From assembly GCA_937885735.1 (NCBI GenBank), contig CALABN010000305.1:1-7344 (forward strand): 7,344 bases of DNA. The letters run 5' to 3'. Each line of letters starts with the position of its first letter. The first letter of the stretch is position 1. Source of the stretch: an uncultured Bacteroidota bacterium (lineage in GTDB: Bacteria; Bacteroidota; Bacteroidia; Bacteroidales; SZUA-534). Of this stretch, positions 1 to 5,837 are shown piece by piece. Under the pieces are notes generated by a model. That model had not been told where the DNA came from, did no database searches, and saw only the letters and a program-made list of their open reading frames with translations. Position numbers and translations under genes: made by a program.

Positions 1-455
1 GAGCTTCACCAGACTTCGACAAACGGAGATTCCATTGAGAGCGTCGATATGGCGTTCTGCATTATCGACACCAATAAAATGCAGATGCAGTATGCGGGAG
101 CCAACCGCCCGCTGCTGATAGTCCGCGATGGCAATGTTATAGTCTATAAGCCAGACAAGATGTCTGTCGGGTTGCACATTATTCGGAAAGGCCCGTTCAC
201 CAACAACGTGATAGACTTGAAGAAGAACGATGTCCTGTATATGTACACTGACGGCATAACCGACCAATTTGGCTCGGAAGGTGAAAATGATGAAAGTGGA
301 AAATTCACCACCAGACGACTCGACAATTTGTTGCTGAACATAGTGGACAAACCATTCGCCGAGCAGGCCGACATTGTTGACAAAACATTGACCGATTGGC
401 GGACAATGCCAGATAAAACAGTGATAGACCAATATGACGACCAACTTTTGTTGGG
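1..455 (+). repeat. Direct repeat, copy 1 (identical to 2380-2834)
   Basis: Reading the two segments side by side gives no difference over 455 bases, at a constant offset of 2379. The repeat lies wholly inside coding sequence for the phosphatase domain. Its left edge is not visible because the window starts inside it; its right edge is five codons before the stop. Confidence 0.97.
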
Positions 456-471
456 AGTTAGAATTAGTTGA
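1..471 (+). CDS. SpoIIE/PP2C-family serine phosphatase, C-terminal part (5' end outside window)
   Basis: The frame is open from the first base, so this is the 3' end of a longer gene; the ATG at 49 is internal. The visible 156 residues are the second half of a SpoIIE-type PP2C phosphatase domain. They contain YAGA followed by NRPLLIV, the MYTDGITDQFG motif (metal-ligand Asp codon at 250-252) and a terminal DQYDD motif (436-441) that carries the last metal-binding aspartate. By family knowledge such domains are Mn/Mg-dependent phosphoserine phosphatases, often acting on STAS-type anti-sigma antagonists. The protein is residue-for-residue identical to the C-terminus of the next gene, and the DNA is identical up to base 455. 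The last codons differ only at synonymous sites, and the stop is TGA rather than TAA. The missing upstream part may carry its own TPR sensor, as in the neighbour, but that cannot be seen here. Confidence 0.88.
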   Translation, partial: ELHQTSTNGDSIESVDMAFCIIDTNKMQMQYAGANRPLLIVRDGNVIVYKPDKMSVGLHIIRKGPFTNNVIDLKKNDVLYMYTDGITDQFGSEGENDESGKFTTRRLDNLLLNIVDKPFAEQADIVDKTLTDWRTMPDKTVIDQYDDQLLLGVRIS

Positions 472-531
472 GTAATCATTCCATTGTTTATTTTTTACTA
501 ATCGGTCATATAGAAAATTGAATGTTGTGAT

Positions 532-553
532 TTGTCATATTTTGTTATGACAA
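532..553. promoter_or_regulatory. 8-bp perfect inverted repeat, possible operator or hairpin
   Basis: TTGTCATA (532-539) and TATGACAA (546-553) are perfect reverse complements separated by six bases. The element ends 62 bases before the ATG of the downstream phosphatase and just upstream of its candidate promoter. No T-run follows it on the plus strand, so a dimeric-regulator site is at least as likely as a terminator. The inverted repeat is seen directly; its function is inferred. Confidence 0.5.
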
Positions 554-558
554 GGTTG

Positions 559-591
559 TTGGTCCGTATTATGATGCCTTTATTATCTTGG
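559..591 (+). promoter_or_regulatory. Weak candidate Bacteroidota-type promoter for the 744-aa phosphatase gene
   Basis: TTGG (559-562) and TATCTTGG (584-591) each have one mismatch to the -33 TTTG / -7 TAnnTTTG pattern of Bacteroidota, with a 21-base spacer. The implied transcript would start about 18 bases before the ATG at 616. Two one-mismatch boxes in AT-rich DNA can arise by chance. Confidence 0.28.
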
Positions 592-615
592 AAGTTTGAA
601 TGACAGTTGATGTAA

Positions 616-2850
616 ATGGCATATTTGAATAGACTTATCATCCGTATTGTCATATGCTGGGCTTTGTTGAGCATATGGTCTGTCGTGTCAGGACAGGAAA
701 CTCATGTGGAATTGGACCATTTCCTCGATAGTTTGACATTGGCGTTGAACGATAAGACAGACGGAATGGACAAGTTAAAGTTGCTTGATCAGATAAGCTA
801 TGAACATTATAATGTCGATTCTACATTCAAATATGCCACAAAAGAATTGGAACTGGCTGAGGAAATGCATGAATACTATTATGTGGCAAATGCGAAAAGA
901 TTTTTGGGCTGGGTTTATTTTCAAGTTGATGATTATGAGAGGTCATGTGGCTATTATCAAGACGTAATCCATTTGTGCGATTCTTTGTCGATGCTATTTG
1001 TTTTGGCTCAATCGTATTATGGCTTGGCATCTACTCAAAGTACAATGGGAAATGATACGGAGGCTGATAAATATTTCCAAAAAGCATTGGAACTATATGA
1101 GCATTTGGGCGACAGTCATAAAATATCTGAAATATATAGGAAACGTGTTTTTTTGTGGATTGAGTATCATCTGTATGAATCAGCTAAGAACTTTATTGAT
1201 AAAGCATTTGCCATTGATTCAATGCTTAATGATTCGTTGTCTTTGGCGGAAGATTTTTATACTCGGGGTATGTTCAATTACAAAAAATATCTCGATTTCG
1301 AAAATCCTCATTATTTGTATTTGACATTGAATGATGTAAAAAAAGGATATGAAATAGAAAAATCACACAATGATCATTATGAAATATATTGGATGTCAAA
1401 TAAACTTATGTTTTTGTATCAAGATGTTGCAAAATACATGAGTGGAAACGTAAAGGCCAAAATGCTAGATAGTGCCTATTTTTTTTATAGGCTTAATGAT
1501 AGCATTATGACACTATGTTCTTTTGAAAGTCAAGAAATTTATTTGGATTTGTGGAAGGCAAAAGACTTGATTATTAGGGGATATGCAAATCAAGGATTGG
1601 ATTTGTTGCATGAAATAGAGTCTCGCCCTAATCTTACTTGGGAAAATAAGATTAACATATATAGAATTCTTGTTTTTGCGTATGAATCGGTTGAAGATTA
1701 TGTCAACGCATTAAAATACACTAATTTGTTGCTGACGTTAGATATGGAATCGTACAATCGTGGATTCGCCGTAAGTGTTACAAGCGGACAATACGAGCGT
1801 GAATTGTCACATCAAAAGCAACTTCAACAGAAACAGAAATACACGTTGCTGATTTTGAAACTATGCCTTGGCATGGCTTTGCTGATTTTGCTTGTATTTT
1901 TGTGTAGCTTGTTACGCAAACGTAAGTTAAATCGACAGCTGACACTTCGGAACAACGAGATAGCATTCAAAAACGCAAATCTGAACGAAAGCAATGCCGA
2001 AATACTTGCCCAGCGTGAAGAGATAGAGGCTCAGCGCGACAGCCTTGAAGAAACATCCCAAATGTTGCAGTCGAGCATCAACTATGCAAGGCACATTCAA
2101 GATGGAGTCATGGTTTCTGTCGAATCAATGCACCGAATATTTGGCGATACTTTGATTTACTGGAAGCCAATGAATGTTGTCTCTGGCGATTTCTATTGGG
2201 CTATGCAAAAGGGCAACTTCAAGTTGCTGGTGTTGGCCGACTGCACAGGCCACGGTGTCCCTGGCGCGTTCATGAGCATGTTTGCAATATCGTCATTGAA
2301 CAGCATAGTGTCGCCATTGAACTTTGAAAATTTTAAAGCATCTGACGTGCTCGACATGTTGCGAGCCAAAGTGATAGGTGAGCTTCACCAGACTTCGACA
2401 AACGGAGATTCCATTGAGAGCGTCGATATGGCGTTCTGCATTATCGACACCAATAAAATGCAGATGCAGTATGCGGGAGCCAACCGCCCGCTGCTGATAG
2501 TCCGCGATGGCAATGTTATAGTCTATAAGCCAGACAAGATGTCTGTCGGGTTGCACATTATTCGGAAAGGCCCGTTCACCAACAACGTGATAGACTTGAA
2601 GAAGAACGATGTCCTGTATATGTACACTGACGGCATAACCGACCAATTTGGCTCGGAAGGTGAAAATGATGAAAGTGGAAAATTCACCACCAGACGACTC
2701 GACAATTTGTTGCTGAACATAGTGGACAAACCATTCGCCGAGCAGGCCGACATTGTTGACAAAACATTGACCGATTGGCGGACAATGCCAGATAAAACAG
2801 TGATAGACCAATATGACGACCAACTTTTGTTGGGTGTCAGGATTAGTTAA
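616..2850 (+). CDS. TPR-sensor membrane protein with cytoplasmic SpoIIE/PP2C phosphatase domain
   Basis: Likely signal-responsive serine phosphatase of 744 aa. The start is fixed by an in-frame TAA directly before the ATG. Residues 1-27 look like a signal peptide. Residues ~30-400 are helical with TPR-like units, the clearest being 91-124 and 136-166 (GLAS...A..YFQKALELY). A membrane helix follows at ~411-433, ending in RKRK, which places the C-terminal part in the cytoplasm. Then come a charged coiled coil (~438-482, NEIAFKN...QREEIEAQRDSLEE) and the phosphatase domain (~485-744). Metal-site motifs are intact: GDFYW 524-528, ADCTGHG 541-547, YAGA 619-622, YTDG 670-673 and DQYDD 731-735. By family this dephosphorylates a phosphoserine partner, often a STAS protein, but none is encoded nearby. 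The TPR half is far more AT-rich than the catalytic half (hand count 28% GC over 1261-1500, 48% over 2161-2400). The ligand is unknown. Confidence 0.92.
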   Translation: MAYLNRLIIRIVICWALLSIWSVVSGQETHVELDHFLDSLTLALNDKTDGMDKLKLLDQISYEHYNVDSTFKYATKELELAEEMHEYYYVANAKRFLGWVYFQVDDYERSCGYYQDVIHLCDSLSMLFVLAQSYYGLASTQSTMGNDTEADKYFQKALELYEHLGDSHKISEIYRKRVFLWIEYHLYESAKNFIDKAFAIDSMLNDSLSLAEDFYTRGMFNYKKYLDFENPHYLYLTLNDVKKGYEIEKSHNDHYEIYWMSNKLMFLYQDVAKYMSGNVKAKMLDSAYFFYRLNDSIMTLCSFESQEIYLDLWKAKDLIIRGYANQGLDLLHEIESRPNLTWENKINIYRILVFAYESVEDYVNALKYTNLLLTLDMESYNRGFAVSVTSGQYERELSHQKQLQQKQKYTLLILKLCLGMALLILLVFLCSLLRKRKLNRQLTLRNNEIAFKNANLNESNAEILAQREEIEAQRDSLEETSQMLQSSINYARHIQDGVMVSVESMHRIFGDTLIYWKPMNVVSGDFYWAMQKGNFKLLVLADCTGHGVPGAFMSMFAISSLNSIVSPLNFENFKASDVLDMLRAKVIGELHQTSTNGDSIESVDMAFCIIDTNKMQMQYAGANRPLLIVRDGNVIVYKPDKMSVGLHIIRKGPFTNNVIDLKKNDVLYMYTDGITDQFGSEGENDESGKFTTRRLDNLLLNIVDKPFAEQADIVDKTLTDWRTMPDKTVIDQYDDQLLLGVRIS
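2380..2834 (+). repeat. Direct repeat, copy 2 (identical to 1-455)
   Basis: This covers codons ~589 to ~740 of the 744-aa gene. Identity stops at 2835, but the encoded GVRIS terminus stays the same in both copies, so the flanks are homologous and diverged rather than unrelated. Confidence 0.97.
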
Positions 2851-2868
2851 TCCAATGCTTTTTTGTGC

Positions 2869-2899
2869 TTTCGTTTTCGCCATAATAACGTTAGTTTTG
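2869..2899 (+). promoter_or_regulatory. Candidate Bacteroidota-type promoter for rpe
   Basis: TAGTTTTG (2892-2899) matches TAnnTTTG exactly. TTTC (2869-2872), one base off TTTG, lies 19 bases upstream. The predicted start near 2905 leaves a leader of about 18 bases before the ATG at 2923. The 72-bp gap after the phosphatase stop and this motif suggest rpe has its own promoter. Confidence 0.5.
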
Positions 2900-2922
2900 C
2901 ATTGTCAAAAAACTAGAAACAA

Positions 2923-3573
2923 ATGGAATCAAAAGTTGCACCTTCGTTGTTGTCGGCCGATTTTGGAAACCTGGCTCGCGATATTGAGGTAATTAACAAA
3001 AGTGAGGCTGATTATCTGCACGTTGACATAATGGATGGCGTGTTCGTGCCAAATTTGTCAATGGGTTTCCCTGTGCTGAAGGCTATCAAGAAAAACGCAC
3101 AAAAGCCTTTGGACGTGCACCTTATGATTGTGAATCCAGATGCTTACGTTGAACGTTTTTGTGAGGCTGGAGCCGAAATACTGACAGTCCATTACGAGGC
3201 TTGCACCCATTTGAACCGCACCGTTGCACACATAAAGAGTTTGGGTGTAAAGGCTGGCGTGGCCTTGAACCCTGCCACACCAGTGGAAGTGCTTGCCGAT
3301 ATCATTCAAGATGTCGATTTGGTGCTCATCATGACAGTAAACCCAGGCTATGGCGGACAAAAGTTCATTGAGCACTCTTACGACAAGTTGACGCGTCTGC
3401 AAAAACTGATGAAGGAAACTGGTGCCAATCCAATGGTTGAGGTTGACGGCGGAGTCAATTTCGACAATGCCTCAAAACTTGTGGAACACGGTGTAAACGT
3501 GCTTGTTGCAGGCAATACTGTCTTTGCGTCGCCAAATCCTGCCGAAGCAGTCTCTCGTTTGAAAATGCGTTGA
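2923..3573 (+). CDS. rpe: Ribulose-phosphate 3-epimerase
   Basis: Interconverts D-ribulose 5-phosphate and D-xylulose 5-phosphate in the non-oxidative pentose phosphate pathway; cytoplasmic TIM-barrel metalloenzyme. At 216 aa it has the usual length. Landmarks are the N-terminal APSLLSADF (6-14), HVDIMDG (33-39) with metal ligands H33 and D35, DVHLM (64-68) with H66, the VNPGYGGQKF loop (139-148), EVDGG (173-177) with the catalytic and metal-binding D175, and the phosphate-binding VAGNTVF (195-201). All expected active-site residues are present. The ATG directly precedes the conserved strand, so there is no room for a later start. The gene ends 23 bases from the converging lipoprotein gene. 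Nothing links it functionally to the phosphatase upstream. Confidence 0.97.
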   Translation: MESKVAPSLLSADFGNLARDIEVINKSEADYLHVDIMDGVFVPNLSMGFPVLKAIKKNAQKPLDVHLMIVNPDAYVERFCEAGAEILTVHYEACTHLNRTVAHIKSLGVKAGVALNPATPVEVLADIIQDVDLVLIMTVNPGYGGQKFIEHSYDKLTRLQKLMKETGANPMVEVDGGVNFDNASKLVEHGVNVLVAGNTVFASPNPAEAVSRLKMR

Positions 3574-3596
3574 GGTTGTGTTCTAAAGGGCACGTC

Positions 3597-3980
3597 TCAA
3601 TAGAGTCTGGCTTCGACATTTATCAGTGTCGCGCCTTGAACCGAGAAATCCAGGTTTATCTTTGAAAAATCAGATTCCACAATGCCTTTCCCGTTGATGC
3701 TGTATGAGCGGATAACCTGTTCGGGAATGATTATTGAATCGCCATTCAGATAGAATTCAACATATGAGTCTTCGGAGTTGCCGAGTGCGTGCAAATTACT
3801 GAACACCAACATTGTGGAGTCGAGTGGGTCGTTCATCACTGTTACGGAATACTGACGGTAGCCCAATTCCTCGCTATCCTCGTCGCATTGCCAAATGCCA
3901 TAAATTGAGTCGTGGTCATTGGTCTTTGTGCAACCAACAATTGTGACTGCCAACAATATAAGTAGTGCCAAACGTTTCAT
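3597..3980 (-). CDS. Small putative lipoprotein, unknown function
   Basis: The 127-aa product begins with a lipoprotein signal: MKR, a hydrophobic run, then IVGC with the lipidated cysteine at residue 17. It is therefore probably anchored in the outer or inner membrane facing the periplasm or surface. The mature part of ~110 residues is acidic and strand-rich. It starts with a YGIWQCDED segment, reminiscent of the Gly-x-Trp opening of lipocalin-like barrels common in Bacteroidota lipoproteins, and has YLNGDSIIIP and SINGKGIVESDFSKI further on. The lipocalin-like fold is inferred from pattern only. Its ATG overlaps the stop of the upstream repeat-protein gene by four bases (ATGA, 3977-3980), which implies co-transcription and translational coupling. 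The two products probably act in the same compartment. I do not recognise a named family. Confidence 0.78.
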   Translation of the reverse strand: MKRLALLILLAVTIVGCTKTNDHDSIYGIWQCDEDSEELGYRQYSVTVMNDPLDSTMLVFSNLHALGNSEDSYVEFYLNGDSIIIPEQVIRSYSINGKGIVESDFSKINLDFSVQGATLINVEARLY

Positions 3981-5056
3981 TTCTTGTATGTTTTTCCTTG
4001 ATAATAAATTTTGGTGGTGTTCAGCCCCTCGTTGAAGACGACTAAATCGCCAGCCGTAAAGTATTCATTTACATTATATGAGATAACCTGTTTCTCGCCA
4101 TTTTCAAACACGCAAAGATAACCATTTTGGTCGATGTATGTCAGCAGGTTGCCTTTGATGCTGTAACTCTGTGGAATGTAATTCTCAACAAGGTACGATT
4201 CGCCGTCGATGAACGTGAAGAATTGTCCTTGAAGGCTGTAAACCAGCATTTCGCGTTCGAGTTCGTACATATCGGGCGCAAATCCTGAAATGTCGTAAAT
4301 CTCGCCTTTGCAGAAAAAACGGAAGTTTTCCATATCGTTTACAAAGGCCACGCGCTCATATCCGCATTTGAACGATTTCGGTGTAAACTGTTCAACTTGT
4401 TCCAGTTCGCCGTCGTAGAAGATGCGGAATGCACCGTCTGACTCATCGACAATGGCGCCAACATTTCTGCCAAGCGCAATTTTCACATTGTCAATTACAT
4501 TGAACAGTTCGTGCATCTTCTTCCCGCAAACAAGCCTCAGGTTGTCGTGCATATCGATGAACGCCACGGTGTTGTCGCCAACCCAGAAGTTGACGTCGTC
4601 GCCGACAATGATGTCGGCAATCTCGTACACCTGGCCGTCGATGTAGATTGACAGGTAGTGCTTGTTTGTGTCGATGAACGCCACAATGCTGTCGCCAACC
4701 ATAAAGCGCCCTGCAAAGCCCGAAAGCAGACGCCTGTTGCCTTGCTCGAAAACGTAGAGTTGTGAGCCAACCTGGAAGGTGAACAGGTTGTCGGTTATGG
4801 TGAAACTTGATACAGAGGGCGATACGTTGTACTGAATGTGGTTGGCATAGGCTTTGAGCGAACCGCCATTGTCAATGTAGGCCACGCAACTGCTTCCCAC
4901 GGCAAACGACCGCACTTCCTGAAACTCGAGTTGGCGGAATGTGCCGTCGTCGAAGACCACAAAATGCTTGTCATAGTCGGTGAATGCGCCAAGCGATTGA
5001 CACATAGCCGATTGCATCGTCAGTAGAAGCAGTATTGTCAGTATGGTTCTGTTCAT
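3977..5056 (-). CDS. Secreted protein of ten diverged ~34-residue repeats, unknown function
   Basis: This is a 359-aa protein with a signal peptide (~1-19, hydrophobic core ILTILLLLTM, probable cleavage near SAMC/QS). There is no proper lipobox. Nearly all of the mature chain divides into ten repeats, starting near residues 21, 50, 84, 117, 156, 192, 228, 263, 297 and 331. The loose consensus is S-F-x-V-G-D-x-x-V-A-F-I-D, a short turn, L-x-I-F-x-D-G, then Y-x-I. The alternating hydrophobic pattern with DG/NG turns suggests a beta-propeller or beta-solenoid; this is inference. No catalytic motif is visible. The gene starts 10 bases after the tsaC-type stop and overlaps the lipoprotein gene by four bases, so it sits mid-operon. 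Repeats 4 and 5 are still similar in DNA (4670-4705 versus 4553-4588, 29 of 36 bases by hand). It may be an extracytoplasmic binding or scaffold protein. Confidence 0.82.
   Translation of the reverse strand: MNRTILTILLLLTMQSAMCQSLGAFTDYDKHFVVFDDGTFRQLEFQEVRSFAVGSSCVAYIDNGGSLKAYANHIQYNVSPSVSSFTITDNLFTFQVGSQLYVFEQGNRRLLSGFAGRFMVGDSIVAFIDTNKHYLSIYIDGQVYEIADIIVGDDVNFWVGDNTVAFIDMHDNLRLVCGKKMHELFNVIDNVKIALGRNVGAIVDESDGAFRIFYDGELEQVEQFTPKSFKCGYERVAFVNDMENFRFFCKGEIYDISGFAPDMYELEREMLVYSLQGQFFTFIDGESYLVENYIPQSYSIKGNLLTYIDQNGYLCVFENGEKQVISYNVNEYFTAGDLVVFNEGLNTTKIYYQGKTYKK
4553..4705 (-). repeat. Most similar pair of intragenic repeats (repeats 4 and 5)
   Basis: The segments 4670-4705 and 4553-4588 encode FMVGDSIVAFID and FWVGDNTVAFID and match at 29 of 36 bases by hand count, 117 bases (39 codons) apart. 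The other units have diverged further. This marks internal duplication as the way the gene grew. Confidence 0.7.
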
Positions 5057-5066
5057 TTTCTGGCGT

Positions 5067-5633
5067 TTATTCCCTTATGACTTTCACTTCGCCGTTGCGA
5101 CCAATCTTCACAATGCCCGAAGCCTTGTGTTTGGTGGTGTCGTCCTGTCGGTGTTGCACCACATAGTCCACGCTGTCTATAATCTTTTGGTCGATTTGGT
5201 CGAAGCAGGCTGGTGCAGGCTGACCGCTTATGTTTGCCGATGTTGACACAATCGGCTTGCGGAAACGCTGAATGAGCGTGGGGCAGAAGTCGTCGGTGGC
5301 AACGCGGATGCCTACGCTTTGGTCTTCGGCATTGACAACGTTGGTGGCAAGGTTTTTGGCCCCCTCGAAAATCACCGTCAATGGTGAGGTGGCAAGGTCG
5401 ATAAGGTCAAGTGCGACGTCGGGGACAATTTCCACATACGACGATATGCGGTTGGCGGAGTCGACAAGCACAATCAGCGATTTGTTGTCGGCGCGTTGCT
5501 TAATCTCGTAGATGCGTTTCACGGCTTCGGCGTTGGTGGCGTCACAGCCAAGTCCCCAAATGGTGTCGGTGGGGTAGAGTATCACGCCCCCGTTGCGTAG
5601 CACCTCGAGTGCCTTGTTTATGTCTTCAGTCAT
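5067..5633 (-). CDS. tsaC: Threonylcarbamoyl-AMP synthase (Sua5/YrdC/YwlC family), short form
   Basis: Makes L-threonylcarbamoyl-AMP from threonine, bicarbonate and ATP, the first step of t6A37 modification of ANN-decoding tRNAs. The 188-aa protein is the single-domain YrdC/TsaC form, lacking the extra Sua5 domain. Diagnostic segments are GGVILYPTDTIWGLGCDA (15-32), the KQR...NKSL substrate-binding region (K45, R47, K51, S52), SPLTVIF (83-89), VGIRV (107-111) and the STSANISG motif (130-137). An Ala follows GIRV where many homologues have Pro; this is a minor variation. The ATG at 5633 sits just before the first conserved strand. It is the promoter-proximal gene of the minus-strand cluster, 10 bases ahead of the secreted repeat protein. 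Such housekeeping-first arrangements do not by themselves imply shared function. Confidence 0.95.
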   Translation of the reverse strand: MTEDINKALEVLRNGGVILYPTDTIWGLGCDATNAEAVKRIYEIKQRADNKSLIVLVDSANRISSYVEIVPDVALDLIDLATSPLTVIFEGAKNLATNVVNAEDQSVGIRVATDDFCPTLIQRFRKPIVSTSANISGQPAPACFDQIDQKIIDSVDYVVQHRQDDTTKHKASGIVKIGRNGEVKVIRE

Positions 5634-5658
5634 TTCAAAATCAGTTTTTCAAAGTCGT

Positions 5659-5683
5659 CATTTCAAAGTATAAGTTTGAAATG
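5659..5683. promoter_or_regulatory. 9-bp perfect inverted repeat upstream of the tsaC-type gene
   Basis: CATTTCAAA (5659-5667) and TTTGAAATG (5675-5683) are exact reverse complements around a 7-base loop. A third copy of the half-site, in the same direction as the first, lies at 5631-5639 and includes the start codon of the minus-strand gene. GTCATTTCAAA is thus directly repeated at 5629-5639 and 5657-5667. It could be an operator or a leader hairpin. Confidence 0.5.
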
Positions 5684-5685
5684 CC

Positions 5686-5693
5686 CAAAGTTA
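5686..5693 (-). promoter_or_regulatory. Candidate -7 element for the tsaC-type operon
   Basis: The minus strand reads TAACTTTG, an exact TAnnTTTG match, about 53 bases before the ATG at 5633. Transcription would start near 5680, inside the inverted repeat. No TTTG is found at the expected 19-21 base spacing upstream, so the call rests on one box. Confidence 0.38.
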
Positions 5694-5787
5694 CGCATTT
5701 AGCAAATGCTTTGACGTTTTGTGCCGATTCATTTTTCAGCGTAACTAAAAAAATGTGGAAAACTCGATGCGTGGCACGTTGGCGCGT

Positions 5788-5834
5788 GTTGGGTAAAAGG
5801 CTATTTTTCTACGTTCGTTTTTGAAAGGATAGGA
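5788..5834 (+). promoter_or_regulatory. Candidate promoter and purine-rich ribosome site for the deoxynucleoside kinase
   Basis: GTTG (5788-5791) and TACGTTCG (5810-5817) each have one mismatch to the Bacteroidota -33/-7 pattern, with an 18-base spacer. AAAGGA (5824-5829) and AGGA (5831-5834) precede the ATG at 5838. That is a clearer Shine-Dalgarno-like signal than before the other genes here, although this phylum often does without one. Confidence 0.35.
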
Positions 5835-5837
5835 ATA

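Larger units (their letters stand above)
472..615. other. Spacer between the two phosphatase genes
   Basis: This is AT-rich and non-coding. It holds the palindrome at 532-553 and a weak candidate promoter at 559-591. The T-rich stretch just after the upstream stop (about 487-496) has no convincing stem before it, so I do not call a terminator. Confidence 0.6.

Noticed and set aside
49..471. A separate 140-aa gene starting at the ATG at 49
   Set aside because: The frame is open upstream to base 1 and the same ATG is internal in the full-length paralogue, so it is part of a truncated longer gene.
485..500. Rho-independent terminator after the first phosphatase gene
   Set aside because: There is a T-rich run but no stable stem precedes it.
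1..2850. Insertion-sequence or transposon explanation for the direct repeat
   Set aside because: The repeated segment is in-frame phosphatase coding sequence. No terminal inverted repeats, target-site duplication or transposase is visible.
2293..2883. Minus-strand open frame of 196 codons
   Set aside because: It lies opposite the phosphatase domain, whose motifs are intact; the antisense product has no recognisable domain.
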